DNA of 28,520 nucleotides, from the NCBI GenBank assembly GCA_964611145.1, contig CAZSYM010000030.1, positions 1 to 28,520 on the forward strand, given 5' to 3'. Shown here piece after piece: positions 8,101 through 15,168 of the stretch. The position numbers and the translations under genes were made by a program. Origin of the DNA: WFQV01 sp964611145 (GTDB taxonomy: Bacteria; Bacteroidota; Ignavibacteria; Ignavibacteriales; Melioribacteraceae). The notes below the pieces were generated by a model, which saw nothing but the letters and a program-made list of their open reading frames with translations, did not search any database and was not told the DNA's origin. Numbering within the stretch: the first letter of the stretch is position 1; each line of letters opens with the position of its first letter.

Positions 8101-9786
8101 GATAAAAAATGTGAGGGAATCGTTTTCCGAAAACTCATCCTCCGAAAAATCGATTATTCCTCCTATTCTGTTTTTACCGACGGGCAATCCCGCAATAGAA
8201 TCAATACCTTTGAGATTATCGCCACTTGAAAGCGCTGGTATTTCAATGGTTTTCAATAGTTCGTTTTCTTCAAATTCGGAATCCATGTTTGCATCTGCAT
8301 AAATCTTCAATCTGGCGTTCTCGGCTTTGCGCTTACCGAGATTCATGATTTCATATTCGATTTTTAAGGGAGTACCGAAAGCATTGTAATTATCGGGCGA
8401 ACGGAAGTCAAGAAGCGCAAGGTCAAAATTCTTCGGAGTTATCGAGTTTTCTCGTTCGGGCGTTCCCCCTTTGCGCGAAACGCTTGAACCCCAATTTTCA
8501 GAAGAATTCGATTCATCCCTCCCGATTTTTCTTTCAAGGGAAATTCCTTTGCCGCCTCCCCAAGCGGAGGAGTAATTCACGCTGTCAATTGTTCTTTCCA
8601 AAGAATCCCGGAGCACAAGAATATCGCCATTGTTGTTCAAGGAGGGTAAGTTGATAATTTTAAAACTCGGTTCATAGCCGTAAATTCTTGGTATTGAATC
8701 GCGCGCAAACAGAACGAAACCTTTCGGAGAAATAAAGAGGGTGTCTTTCGACAAAAAAGCTCGCGTGCTTTTATCCCTAATTGTCCAACCTTTCAAATTT
8801 ATAATCTTATCCGTATTATTAAAAATCTCCACCCATTCGGGTTCGTCCTCATGGGGCTTATACATAATTTCGTTAATAACAACGTCCCCCTTATTATTCG
8901 GCGGTGAACGCACCCAGAAAGAGACGACGGCAATATTGTTCGTGGTATCCGAATCATGGGAAAAGGAAATTTTGAAAATCACGGAAAGGTGCCTAACACT
9001 ATCCGGAGAAAAAGAAAAATCGGCGAAGACAGAATCCCCGCTGGCGAGAAAGGGAAAAACGGATTTGTCATAAAATTCGGGACTTTCAGCAACCGAGTCC
9101 CCGTTATCATCAATAAACATAAGCACTTGAAAATCATTGGCAGCTTTCAATCCTTCGTTAGAAATTTTCACCTCGAAATTCATAGTGTCGTTTTGAAAAA
9201 CGACCTTCGGCTCAAAGCTCACCGTCTTAATTGCCAAGTCGTATTCAAGCGGGGATACGGAATTTCGTCTGCCGGGTGTCCCTCCACGACACTCGGAGTT
9301 TTTCCAATTCGAGGGAGAGTCGTCCGCATTCAAAATTATCTTTTCATCGGAAAACCCGTGCTGATTGTCCGCGGAGTAAACATACGTCGCAACCGTATCG
9401 CCGTCGGGAGAAATTAGGAAAAGTTCCCTATCCGAAGAATTAGACATTCCTCCGCTCCCGAATGCATTGTCGATAATTTTAAGTGTGAGGGCTGTATCGG
9501 GAACAACATATACCGAATCGTAATCACCTTCGAATATTACGGCGAAGGAATGCGGGGGGAGTGGGTAGGCTTTGCTGGTATCGAAAAAATCGGTTTTGCT
9601 TGTGTGATACTTTACTCCCCAACCATTAAGATTTATCGTATCCGACGAAAGATTAAAAAGCTCAATAAATTCGGCATTATCGGAATCCGGGGCGAACATA
9701 ACCTCGGAAAATATTAGCGAATCCTGTGCATAGGAATACACGGAGATAAGAAAGAAAACGGCTATTTTAAAAATGCCCTTTATCAT
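5167..9786 (-). CDS. Large secreted protein with six lamin-tail domains and FlgD-like C-terminus
   Basis: A 1539-residue exported protein. An in-frame ATG exists 27 bases upstream, but the start at 9786 is preferred because AAGGGAG lies just before it and a signal peptide (about 1-20, ending SVYSYAQ) follows at once. Six lamin-tail domains begin near residues 22, 301, 573, 839, 1107 and 1267, each opening with a version of INEIMY-P--EPEWVE--N and closing with TIDSV-Y--WG--SLER and GGTPG--NS. The first four are each followed by a roughly 110-residue CARDB-like beta domain starting near YDL. Residues about 1435-1539 form a FlgD-type Ig-like domain, with SPNPFSPDADGFEDF at its start, often a sorting or anchoring domain in FCB-type bacteria. 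Lamin-tail domains in bacteria occur in secreted, surface or nuclease-linked proteins; no nuclease motif is visible here. A structural or adhesive surface role is inferred. Confidence 0.85.
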   Translation of the reverse strand: MIKGIFKIAVFFLISVYSYAQDSLIFSEVMFAPDSDNAEFIELFNLSSDTINLNGWGVKYHTSKTDFFDTSKAYPLPPHSFAVIFEGDYDSVYVVPDTALTLKIIDNAFGSGGMSNSSDRELFLISPDGDTVATYVYSADNQHGFSDEKIILNADDSPSNWKNSECRGGTPGRRNSVSPLEYDLAIKTVSFEPKVVFQNDTMNFEVKISNEGLKAANDFQVLMFIDDNGDSVAESPEFYDKSVFPFLASGDSVFADFSFSPDSVRHLSVIFKISFSHDSDTTNNIAVVSFWVRSPPNNKGDVVINEIMYKPHEDEPEWVEIFNNTDKIINLKGWTIRDKSTRAFLSKDTLFISPKGFVLFARDSIPRIYGYEPSFKIINLPSLNNNGDILVLRDSLERTIDSVNYSSAWGGGKGISLERKIGRDESNSSENWGSSVSRKGGTPERENSITPKNFDLALLDFRSPDNYNAFGTPLKIEYEIMNLGKRKAENARLKIYADANMDSEFEENELLKTIEIPALSSGDNLKGIDSIAGLPVGKNRIGGIIDFSEDEFSENDSLTFFINTVNIDENPRDIIINEIMYAPSNGEPEWVEFFNGSGKGLNIKGHFVCDASKCVCITDRDFFVPPRSFFVVSRDSSVTDFHKLDFRFLQADLPTLNNSGDEVILKDSLYRTIDSVDYKGNWGKSGRSLERIWAEGESCDSSNWGASIAQEGSTPGYQNSLTPEKYDLSLDSVWICRAPVRYGDSLSVGVKVTNRGRENAVFVLEISEDVDEDSLPDSRLFLSDVFSLAKGDTAIVSLKNIGVVNDAKFLIVNTICDSDAVSENNLDFIRVIPTYPAESIVINEFNFDPPAGEPEWIEIYNRSDITIDLFKWEISDVRGRTGFKNIFERKFYLPPKKYLVIAKDSSIKDYFTAIPAPVYVVPFGSLNDDMDGIVLKDGDSETIDSVFYRYYWGKRGVSLERISPIKESCDSANWFPTKDAEGGTPGRLNSVTPRTYDLTVSDVRTNPFFPLENDNVRIDVLVRNNGAAKALNFGVEIFVENEKHLFRLDSMRIPSLEAYDSLWIESLTAFRIHDSVVIFARVNFVADEDTFNNSYHKAIYSGAGRRSIEISEFMVLPPDSSVQWVELKNISGENIDIKNWSISDVMGATEPVVISPRQTVIKPSEYFLISRDSMKNIRTGTKVFVRDFGRLGKTHDGIVLKDFRGETIDSLFYNKNWEMVEGRSLERRDFNISANDSSNWIFSLNFTGNSAGEENSIEFAKPGEKGSVVLNEIMFETSADMPEYVEFYNASETPVDIGGWKLEDSHGRKIRLSHEFKRLKSYGYFVLASDSNLFERFTYLLNDTNLCMDGKLELPNDGESLVLKDVFGHTIDSVNYKASWKNKNILITKDKSLEKINPTMDANDGLNWSTCVAKLGGTPGKQNSLYSTGKETRSGIEISPNPFSPDADGFEDFTIISYGLKAPVAQIRIRIFDDTGRLVRTITQNKSSASKGKIIFDGCDDSGTPLRIGMYIVLLEAVSDNGKTIETLKDIVVIARKLN

Positions 9787-9905
9787 ATTGCTCCCTTCGC
9801 CCTGCATGTTCAAGTAATTGCGCCCCGAATTACCATACTTTTATTCCGCACGGTTAACCCGCAAGATTTGGAAATCGAATGTTGTTACAAAGTCGTTATT
9901 GTTTA

Positions 9906-9929
9906 CCGCCTTGCTTCCAAGCAAACCGG
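9906..9929 (-). terminator. Hairpin just after the 55-codon gene, possible weak terminator
   Basis: On the minus strand two 10-base arms around a TGGA loop pair with one mismatch and one G-U wobble; in minus-strand RNA it is more stable than the plus-strand version, where the wobble becomes C-A. It starts four bases after the stop of the small gene. No U-run follows, so it may stabilise or pause the transcript rather than terminate it. Confidence 0.3.
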
Positions 9930-9932
9930 TTC

Positions 9933-10100
9933 TTACTCTTTCGTTCCCTTTTTATTGTAAAATGATATTAAAAACGTTGGCATGGCTCCAGATTTTTGCT
10001 TTTTCTCTTTTTGTTCCGCCTGCGGAGATTTCGCTACATCCTTGGATGACTCCTGGCGCTCTTTTTTGGAAGACTTATCCTGCGGTTTTTGGGGTTCCAT
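9933..10100 (-). CDS. Small lysine-rich hypothetical protein, 55 residues
   Basis: A 55-codon open frame supported by an almost ideal ribosome binding site: AAGGAGG ends seven bases before the ATG at 10100. The protein has two parts. Residues 1-39 are highly charged and low in complexity (MEPQKPQDKSSKKERQESSK at the start; rich in Lys, Glu, Gln and Ser, with no aromatic residue), so probably disordered. Residues 40-55 are MPTFLISFYNKKGTKE, a short hydrophobic patch with a basic end. There is no signal peptide, transmembrane helix or cysteine. The gene lies on the same strand as the lamin-tail gene, 146 bases upstream of it, and mfd lies upstream on the same strand. I do not recognise the family. 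It could bind nucleic acid or a membrane surface, but nothing in the sequence shows this. Confidence 0.6.
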   Translation of the reverse strand: MEPQKPQDKSSKKERQESSKDVAKSPQAEQKEKKQKSGAMPTFLISFYNKKGTKE

Positions 10101-10422
10101 TTTAAACCTCCTTCGCTTTTTCTTGTAAGTTCATGTGATTATTTCTATCCTTTTCAAAAAGCACTCACATTTTCAGCGGCTTCATACTTGGGTAAATAGG
10201 CAATACTTATGTGAGAAAATATTATCCGCGCCTCTTCGAACAAAACCACTTTTCGCTTTCTTCTATTTACCCGTCATCTTTTCTGCCCTACGAAAGCAAC
10301 TGTTTCAAAAATAAGTAATCACAGCATAAAATCAAATATTTTTCATTACAGTTTTTTAAAGACTGAGAAAATTTTATAAAGGGGAAAATAATGGAGTTGA
10401 ATTTAAATTTTAAATGTGTTTT
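10101..10422. other. 322-base intergenic region with nested inverted repeats
   Basis: No convincing gene lies here beyond an 11-codon frame. It should hold the end of the mfd transcript and the promoter and leader of the 55-codon gene, both on the minus strand. Two inverted repeats interlock: CTCACAT (10164-10170) with ATGTGAG (10209-10215), and GGGTAAATAG (10190-10199) with CTATTTACCC (10263-10272). The second pair starts inside the loop of the first, which is pseudoknot order. No convincing -10/-35 pair was found. The region may be a structured leader RNA or an operator; I matched it to no known riboswitch. Confidence 0.35.
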
Positions 10423-13400
10423 TTAGTTTATTTCTTTCTCGAACTCCCGGCAAATTTCAATGGCGAAATCGAGAGCGTCTTCCGGCTTCGGAAATTTTCT
10501 GTATGCTTCGAGAAACATTGCATCTTTTGTCTGTTTGAATTTAAAATCGGGATACCTTTCCACAACGAATTTCATTAGAGCGGTGAATTTGTTTTTATAA
10601 AAATCCTCGTCGTCTCCCTTTGGCAATTGAAATTGAATCTTATTTTTTCCTATAGAAACTCTTTCGAAGCGAATAATTGAAGCGCGGAAGCGAAGCAGTG
10701 CAGAACGGAAAAGTCTTTCCACCATTTCGGGAGGTTTACCGAATTTATCGTGAATCTCTTCGATTGTTTCTTTTATGTCTTGTTCCTTCAACGCCGTAAA
10801 AAGTGCGGTGTAATAACTCAACCTATCCGCCTGGTCGGGCATGAAGCTTTTCGGAAAACCGACTTCGAAATAGGTGTCGATTTTCGGCTGACTTCTGTTT
10901 TCCGCCCTTGGCAATTCTTTGAAAATCTCTTTGAACTCTTCCCGCTTCAATTCGTCCACAGCTTCGTCCAAAAGTTTCACGTAAAGGTCAAAGCCAACGG
11001 TCTCAATAACTCCGCTTTGCTCCGTGCCCAAGAGATTCCCCGCTCCGCGTATTTCCAAATCCCTCATGGACAAATTAAATCCCTCGCCCAGCTCGGAATA
11101 CTCCTCTATGGCTTGGAGTCGTCTAACGGCTTTTTTAGTAATTGCGTTCAAGGAAGGCACGAGCAAATAAGCATAAGCCTGGCGAGCGGAACGTCCCACG
11201 CGCCCCCGAAGTTGATGTAATTCCGCCAAACCGAACCTATCCGCACGATTGATAATTATAGTGTTCACGTTCGGAATATCTATCCCCGATTCGATTATCT
11301 TTGTCGATATAAGTATATCGTATTTCTTGCTCATGAAATCATGCACGGTTTTCTCCAATCTGGCGGGAGTCATCTTGCCATGAGCAATTCCGATTGTAAT
11401 TTCGGGAATATGTTTATGCAAGTACTCCGCCAATCTTTCAATCGAGTTAACTCTGTCGTGAACAAAATAAACCTGTCCTCCCCGACTTACCTCGGATAAA
11501 ACCCAATGACGGATTTTGCTTATATCGAAAGTATCAACCTTTGTATAAATGGGCTGACGATTCGGCGGCGGTGTGGCAATTACGGACAAATCCCTAGCGC
11601 CGAGCAGGGACATATTAAGCGTGCGGGGAATGGGGGTTGCCGTAAGCGTAAGAGTATCGACATTAACACGCATCTTGCGGAGCTTTTCTTTTGCCATTAC
11701 GCCGAAACGATGCTCCTCGTCTATTATAAGCAAACCCAAATCTTTGAATTCCACATCCTTTGAAAGCAGGCGATGCGTTCCTATCACAATATCAACCGTT
11801 CCGTTTTTTAATCCCTCGATAATTTCCTTTTGTTCCTTAGGCGATTGAAATCTCGAAAGCGCCTCCACACGAACGGGAAATTGAGAAAGTCTATCCCTAA
11901 AAGTAGTAAAATGCTGTTCGGCAAGAATGGTAGTGGGGACAAGCATACAAACTTGCTTGCCGTCGTTTACCGCCTTGAACGCCGCCCGAACCGCCACTTC
12001 CGTTTTTCCAAATCCCACATCTCCGCAAACGAGTCTATCCATTGGATTTGGAGATTCCATATCTTTCTTAACCTCTTCGGTGGCTCGAGCTTGGTCGGGC
12101 GTATCTTCGTAAAAGAAAGAAGCCTCCAGCTCCTTTTGCCAAACCGTATCGGGGCTGAAAGCGAAGCCGGTGGAGGCTTTTCGGGCGGCATAAAGTTTAA
12201 TCAAATCCCGGGCGGCGTCTTTTATCTTCGATTTTACTTTCTTTTTCGTTCGCTTCCACTCGGAGCTTCCCAAAGAAGTAAGCTTGGGCTGAGCCGCATT
12301 TTTAGAGGCAAACTTTTTGACAAGACCGAGGTAATTCAAATTAACATAAACGACGCCTCCGTCCGCATAAACAATTTTTATACTTTCCTGTTCAACCTCC
12401 CCGATTTTAATCGTTTCCAACCCCACGAACTTTCCGATTCCGTAATTTTCATGCACTACGAAATCTCCGGGAGTAATGGCAGCGAGGTCGCCCGCTTTGG
12501 AACGCTTTCTTTTATACGCGGAAGAAAATCTTTGGCGATAAGGCTTATTGAAAATTTCGTAATCGGTAAGAACCAAAAATCTGGCGTTTGCTTCCCGAAA
12601 GCCTTTCGAAATCGGAAGTGTAAAAATCTTTACCTTGCCGGTCTCCAAAAGATTTTCCATTTCCGAGTTAAATTCTCTTAACAATTCCGTAAGTCTTTGA
12701 GCCTGTATATCGTTCTCGGTAGTAATGATTATCTCGTAATTTTCGTCCGAGTATTTTTTGAGATTCATCAATAGCACTTCGAAATTAGCGTTCACTTGCG
12801 GGGGAGGGCGAAAACCCGTTTGCAACTCGGCGGCGTCCGATTTCAATGTTCCTTCTACAATCCACAGCAAATCAAATTTTTGGAGGTCATCATAACTACC
12901 GATAAGTTTTGTGGTATCAAATTCATTCGCATCTCTTTGACCTTCCTCAATCTCAAAAAGCTCTTTTTCCAGTTCCTCGTCCCGTTCCAAATCATTCTCC
13001 TCCTCACCGTCGGGACTCCGAAGCAAAAATCTTGACAGCTCGACCTCGTCTGTCAAAATAGCGGCTTCTCCGAGATAGTCGAACAGAGTCGCCGTTTTTT
13101 CCGTCTTGACTTTCTCCGCAAGGGAAACCTTCCCGATTGTCTTATACGAACGTTGGCTTTCGGGGTCGAAAAATCTGACCGACTCGATAAAATCCCCGTC
13201 GAACTCAATGCGACAAGGGAGCTTTTCGCTATACGACCAAAAATCTATTATCGAGCCGCGAACGGCGAACTGCCCCGGTTCTTCCACGTAGCGTTCCTTG
13301 GTGAAATCAAGGGAAAAAAGATATTCGATGAAATCCTCGTATGCTATTTCGTCCCCGCTTTGTATGAACGTTGTTCCTTTTGAAAGAGCATCTTTCGGGG

Positions 13401-13758
13401 GAAGCCGTAAATTCAGAGCTTCGTATGTGGTAAGAAGAATAAATTTATCAAGGCGGGATAGCTCCGTTATCTTTTGCTGCAATTCCGCCGTTTCGCCGGG
13501 GAACAATAACATCACTCCTTCCTCGATACCAAGCATGGCGAATTCCACTTTTGCCTCGTTAATGCTTTTTTCATCGGGCAAAAGCAAAACGGCGCTTTTC
13601 GAGTTTTCGAAGAGCTTCTTAATCAAAAAAATCTTGGAAGAGCCGTAAAAAGGGGATGTGTATAAAATCCCCTTTCGACGAGAAAGAATTTCCCGCACGG
13701 AATTTTTTACGCCAGGTAGCGATTCAATTTTATTTATCAGCCTTTCTTTTTCCGTCAT
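10423..13758 (-). CDS. mfd: Transcription-repair coupling factor Mfd
   Basis: A 1111-residue cytosolic ATPase close to the family's usual 1150. It removes RNA polymerase stalled at DNA lesions and recruits UvrA. The UvrB-like N-terminal region (about 1-400) includes the GSIIDFWSYS stretch. A CarD-like RNA-polymerase-interaction domain at about 428-483 contains GDFVVHENYGIGKFVGLE. The RecG-like translocase follows: Walker A GDVGFGKT (579-586), DEEH (680-683), TLTATPIPRTL (703-713) and GRVGRS (852-857). A C-terminal TRCF domain begins near 960. An acidic stretch (about 251-276, many Glu and Asp) sits in the N-terminal region. The ATG at 13758 has only a weak AAGAAG ribosome binding site. A three-codon frame with a better site lies upstream next to a hairpin (13781-13806). 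Monocistronic, divergent from dxr. Confidence 0.97.
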   Translation of the reverse strand: MTEKERLINKIESLPGVKNSVREILSRRKGILYTSPFYGSSKIFLIKKLFENSKSAVLLLPDEKSINEAKVEFAMLGIEEGVMLLFPGETAELQQKITELSRLDKFILLTTYEALNLRLPPKDALSKGTTFIQSGDEIAYEDFIEYLFSLDFTKERYVEEPGQFAVRGSIIDFWSYSEKLPCRIEFDGDFIESVRFFDPESQRSYKTIGKVSLAEKVKTEKTATLFDYLGEAAILTDEVELSRFLLRSPDGEEENDLERDEELEKELFEIEEGQRDANEFDTTKLIGSYDDLQKFDLLWIVEGTLKSDAAELQTGFRPPPQVNANFEVLLMNLKKYSDENYEIIITTENDIQAQRLTELLREFNSEMENLLETGKVKIFTLPISKGFREANARFLVLTDYEIFNKPYRQRFSSAYKRKRSKAGDLAAITPGDFVVHENYGIGKFVGLETIKIGEVEQESIKIVYADGGVVYVNLNYLGLVKKFASKNAAQPKLTSLGSSEWKRTKKKVKSKIKDAARDLIKLYAARKASTGFAFSPDTVWQKELEASFFYEDTPDQARATEEVKKDMESPNPMDRLVCGDVGFGKTEVAVRAAFKAVNDGKQVCMLVPTTILAEQHFTTFRDRLSQFPVRVEALSRFQSPKEQKEIIEGLKNGTVDIVIGTHRLLSKDVEFKDLGLLIIDEEHRFGVMAKEKLRKMRVNVDTLTLTATPIPRTLNMSLLGARDLSVIATPPPNRQPIYTKVDTFDISKIRHWVLSEVSRGGQVYFVHDRVNSIERLAEYLHKHIPEITIGIAHGKMTPARLEKTVHDFMSKKYDILISTKIIESGIDIPNVNTIIINRADRFGLAELHQLRGRVGRSARQAYAYLLVPSLNAITKKAVRRLQAIEEYSELGEGFNLSMRDLEIRGAGNLLGTEQSGVIETVGFDLYVKLLDEAVDELKREEFKEIFKELPRAENRSQPKIDTYFEVGFPKSFMPDQADRLSYYTALFTALKEQDIKETIEEIHDKFGKPPEMVERLFRSALLRFRASIIRFERVSIGKNKIQFQLPKGDDEDFYKNKFTALMKFVVERYPDFKFKQTKDAMFLEAYRKFPKPEDALDFAIEICREFEKEIN

Positions 13759-13780
13759 GTTGCTTCTTTTAAAATACCAT

Positions 13781-13806
13781 GCTCCCTCCGCAAAAAGTAA
13801 GGGAGC
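13781..13806 (-). promoter_or_regulatory. Hairpin in the mfd leader
   Basis: Seven-base perfect stem GCTCCCT (13781-13787) and AGGGAGC (13800-13806) with a 12-base loop, 23 bases upstream of the mfd start on the minus strand. One arm contains GGAGGGAGC, a strong Shine-Dalgarno-like sequence directly before a three-codon frame ATG-GTA-TTT-TAA (13769-13780), so the hairpin would hide it. No U-run follows, so it is not a standard terminator. Confidence 0.35.
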
Positions 13807-13945
13807 CCCGAATCTCGTCGCATAATCGTTTCGAATACAAGATGCAAAATAAAGAAATGTTTTCGAATTATTAAAAAGGGCGTTTTGAATGTTGCTTTTT
13901 TATGGTTATCCTTGATGATTAAGCCCTCTTTTTCAAACCTTACTT

Positions 13946-13974
13946 TTGATGTAATAAATAATTAGATTTAATAT
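13946..13974 (+). promoter_or_regulatory. Predicted sigma-70 promoter of dxr-rseP operon
   Basis: TTGATG (13946-13951), 17 bases, TAATAT (13969-13974), in an AT-rich stretch 34 bases before the dxr start. Each box matches four of six consensus positions. The rest of the 249-base gap between mfd and dxr holds the mfd leader hairpin and no further gene. Confidence 0.35.
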
Positions 13975-14007
13975 TTTAAATCGAGAAATTTTTAACCCGA
14001 GGATGCT

Positions 14008-15159
14008 TTGCGTAAAAAGGTTTTTATTTTAGGCTCTACCGGTTCGATAGGCATTAACACGCTTAATGTTATTCGCCAGTTGCGGGATATGTTCGATGTG
14101 GTCGGAGTTAGTGCCAATAGGAATATTGATTTGCTTAAGGAGCAAATTGACGAGTTTGAACCGGAGGTGGCTGTCGTGCGTGATAGCGCGAAGGCAGAGC
14201 AACTCAGGGAGAAATTGAAAGGAAGTGGAACGGAGATTTTAGCGGGCGAGGAGGGTTTGCTTCAAGCATCGCGGGAAGCCGACTACGATATTATGGTTGC
14301 CGCATTAGTGGGCTTCGCGGGACTTGCGCCCACAATCGAGGGAATTAAAAGGAAAAAGAGAATAGCTCTGGCGAATAAAGAAACGCTGGTCGTGGCGGGG
14401 GAAATAATCAATAGACTTGTAACCGATTATGGTTCCGAAATAATTCCCGTGGATTCCGAGCATAGTGCAATTTTTCAGAGCATTGTGGGGGAAAACAGAA
14501 AGGAAATTCGTAAAATTCTTTTGACCGCCTCCGGCGGACCTTTCCGAACATGGAGCGCCGAAAAATTGAGAACGGCTACAATCGAAGAGGCTCTTGCTCA
14601 CCCCAATTGGAAAATGGGAAATAAAGTAACGATTGACTCGGCAACAATGATGAACAAAGGATTGGAGGTAATAGAAGCGCATTGGCTTTTCGGTCTGCCC
14701 GGAAAAAAGATAGAAGTGGTTGTGCATCCCCAATCCATTATCCACTCTATGGTGGAGTTCGACGATGGTTCGATTAAAGCCCAGTTAAGTCTCCCCGATA
14801 TGAAATTGCCTATTCAATATGCGTTAACCTATCCTCGCAGAGTGAAAAGCGATTTTATAAAAACGGAGTTTCCCAAAATTGCACAACTGACCTTCTTTGA
14901 GCCCGATTTTGAAAAATTCGAATGCCTCCGTTTGGCGTACGAGTCGATAGATACGGGCGGAACGGCGCCGTGTATTTTGAATGCGGCAAACGAGATTGCC
15001 GTTGGCGAGTTTCTAAAGGGCAGAATAAGGTTTACCGATATTCCCGAATTAATCAAAAGGGCTTTGCAGGAAACGGAGGTTGTTTCTTCCCCCGGGCTGG
15101 ATGACATTTTCAAGTGCGATAGGAACGTTCGCTCCCTCGTAAGAAGTTTTTTAAATTAG
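14008..15159 (+). CDS. dxr: 1-deoxy-D-xylulose 5-phosphate reductoisomerase
   Basis: A 383-residue cytosolic enzyme of the family's normal length. It converts 1-deoxy-D-xylulose 5-phosphate to 2-C-methyl-D-erythritol 4-phosphate with NADPH, the first committed step of the non-mevalonate isoprenoid pathway. NADPH-binding GSTGSIG is at 9-15, LANKETLVVAGE at 121-132, and the metal-binding PVDSEHSAIFQ at 147-157 provides D149 and E151. The substrate loop region TASGGPFR is at 173-180, HPNWKMGNKVTIDSATMMNK at 198-217, and HPQSIIHSMVEF at 240-251. The start is TTG at 14008, because GAGGA lies just upstream and no in-frame ATG is available; the ATG at 14003 is out of frame. rseP begins nine bases after the stop, a common dxr-rseP pairing. 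Confidence 0.97.
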   Translation: MRKKVFILGSTGSIGINTLNVIRQLRDMFDVVGVSANRNIDLLKEQIDEFEPEVAVVRDSAKAEQLREKLKGSGTEILAGEEGLLQASREADYDIMVAALVGFAGLAPTIEGIKRKKRIALANKETLVVAGEIINRLVTDYGSEIIPVDSEHSAIFQSIVGENRKEIRKILLTASGGPFRTWSAEKLRTATIEEALAHPNWKMGNKVTIDSATMMNKGLEVIEAHWLFGLPGKKIEVVVHPQSIIHSMVEFDDGSIKAQLSLPDMKLPIQYALTYPRRVKSDFIKTEFPKIAQLTFFEPDFEKFECLRLAYESIDTGGTAPCILNAANEIAVGEFLKGRIRFTDIPELIKRALQETEVVSSPGLDDIFKCDRNVRSLVRSFLN

Positions 15160-15168
15160 GAGAAATTA

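Noticed and set aside
9818..10105. Plus-strand 95-codon open frame in the gap upstream of the lamin-tail gene
   Set aside because: No ribosome binding site, odd composition, and it is antisense to the better supported 55-codon minus-strand gene.
10101..10422. Known riboswitch, tmRNA, signal-recognition-particle RNA or 6S RNA in this gap
   Set aside because: None of the conserved core sequences I know for these RNAs is present; only the inverted repeats are visible.
10391..10426. 11-codon plus-strand frame with an AAAGGGG upstream
   Set aside because: Too short to support by itself, and it runs into the end of mfd on the other strand.
11830..12681. 283-codon plus-strand open frame inside mfd
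   Set aside because: Antisense shadow of a conserved mfd region; composition is not protein-like and there is no start signal.
14003..14032. ATG at 14003 as an alternative dxr start
   Set aside because: It is out of frame with dxr and closes after nine codons; the in-frame TTG at 14008 gives the proper NADPH-binding start.
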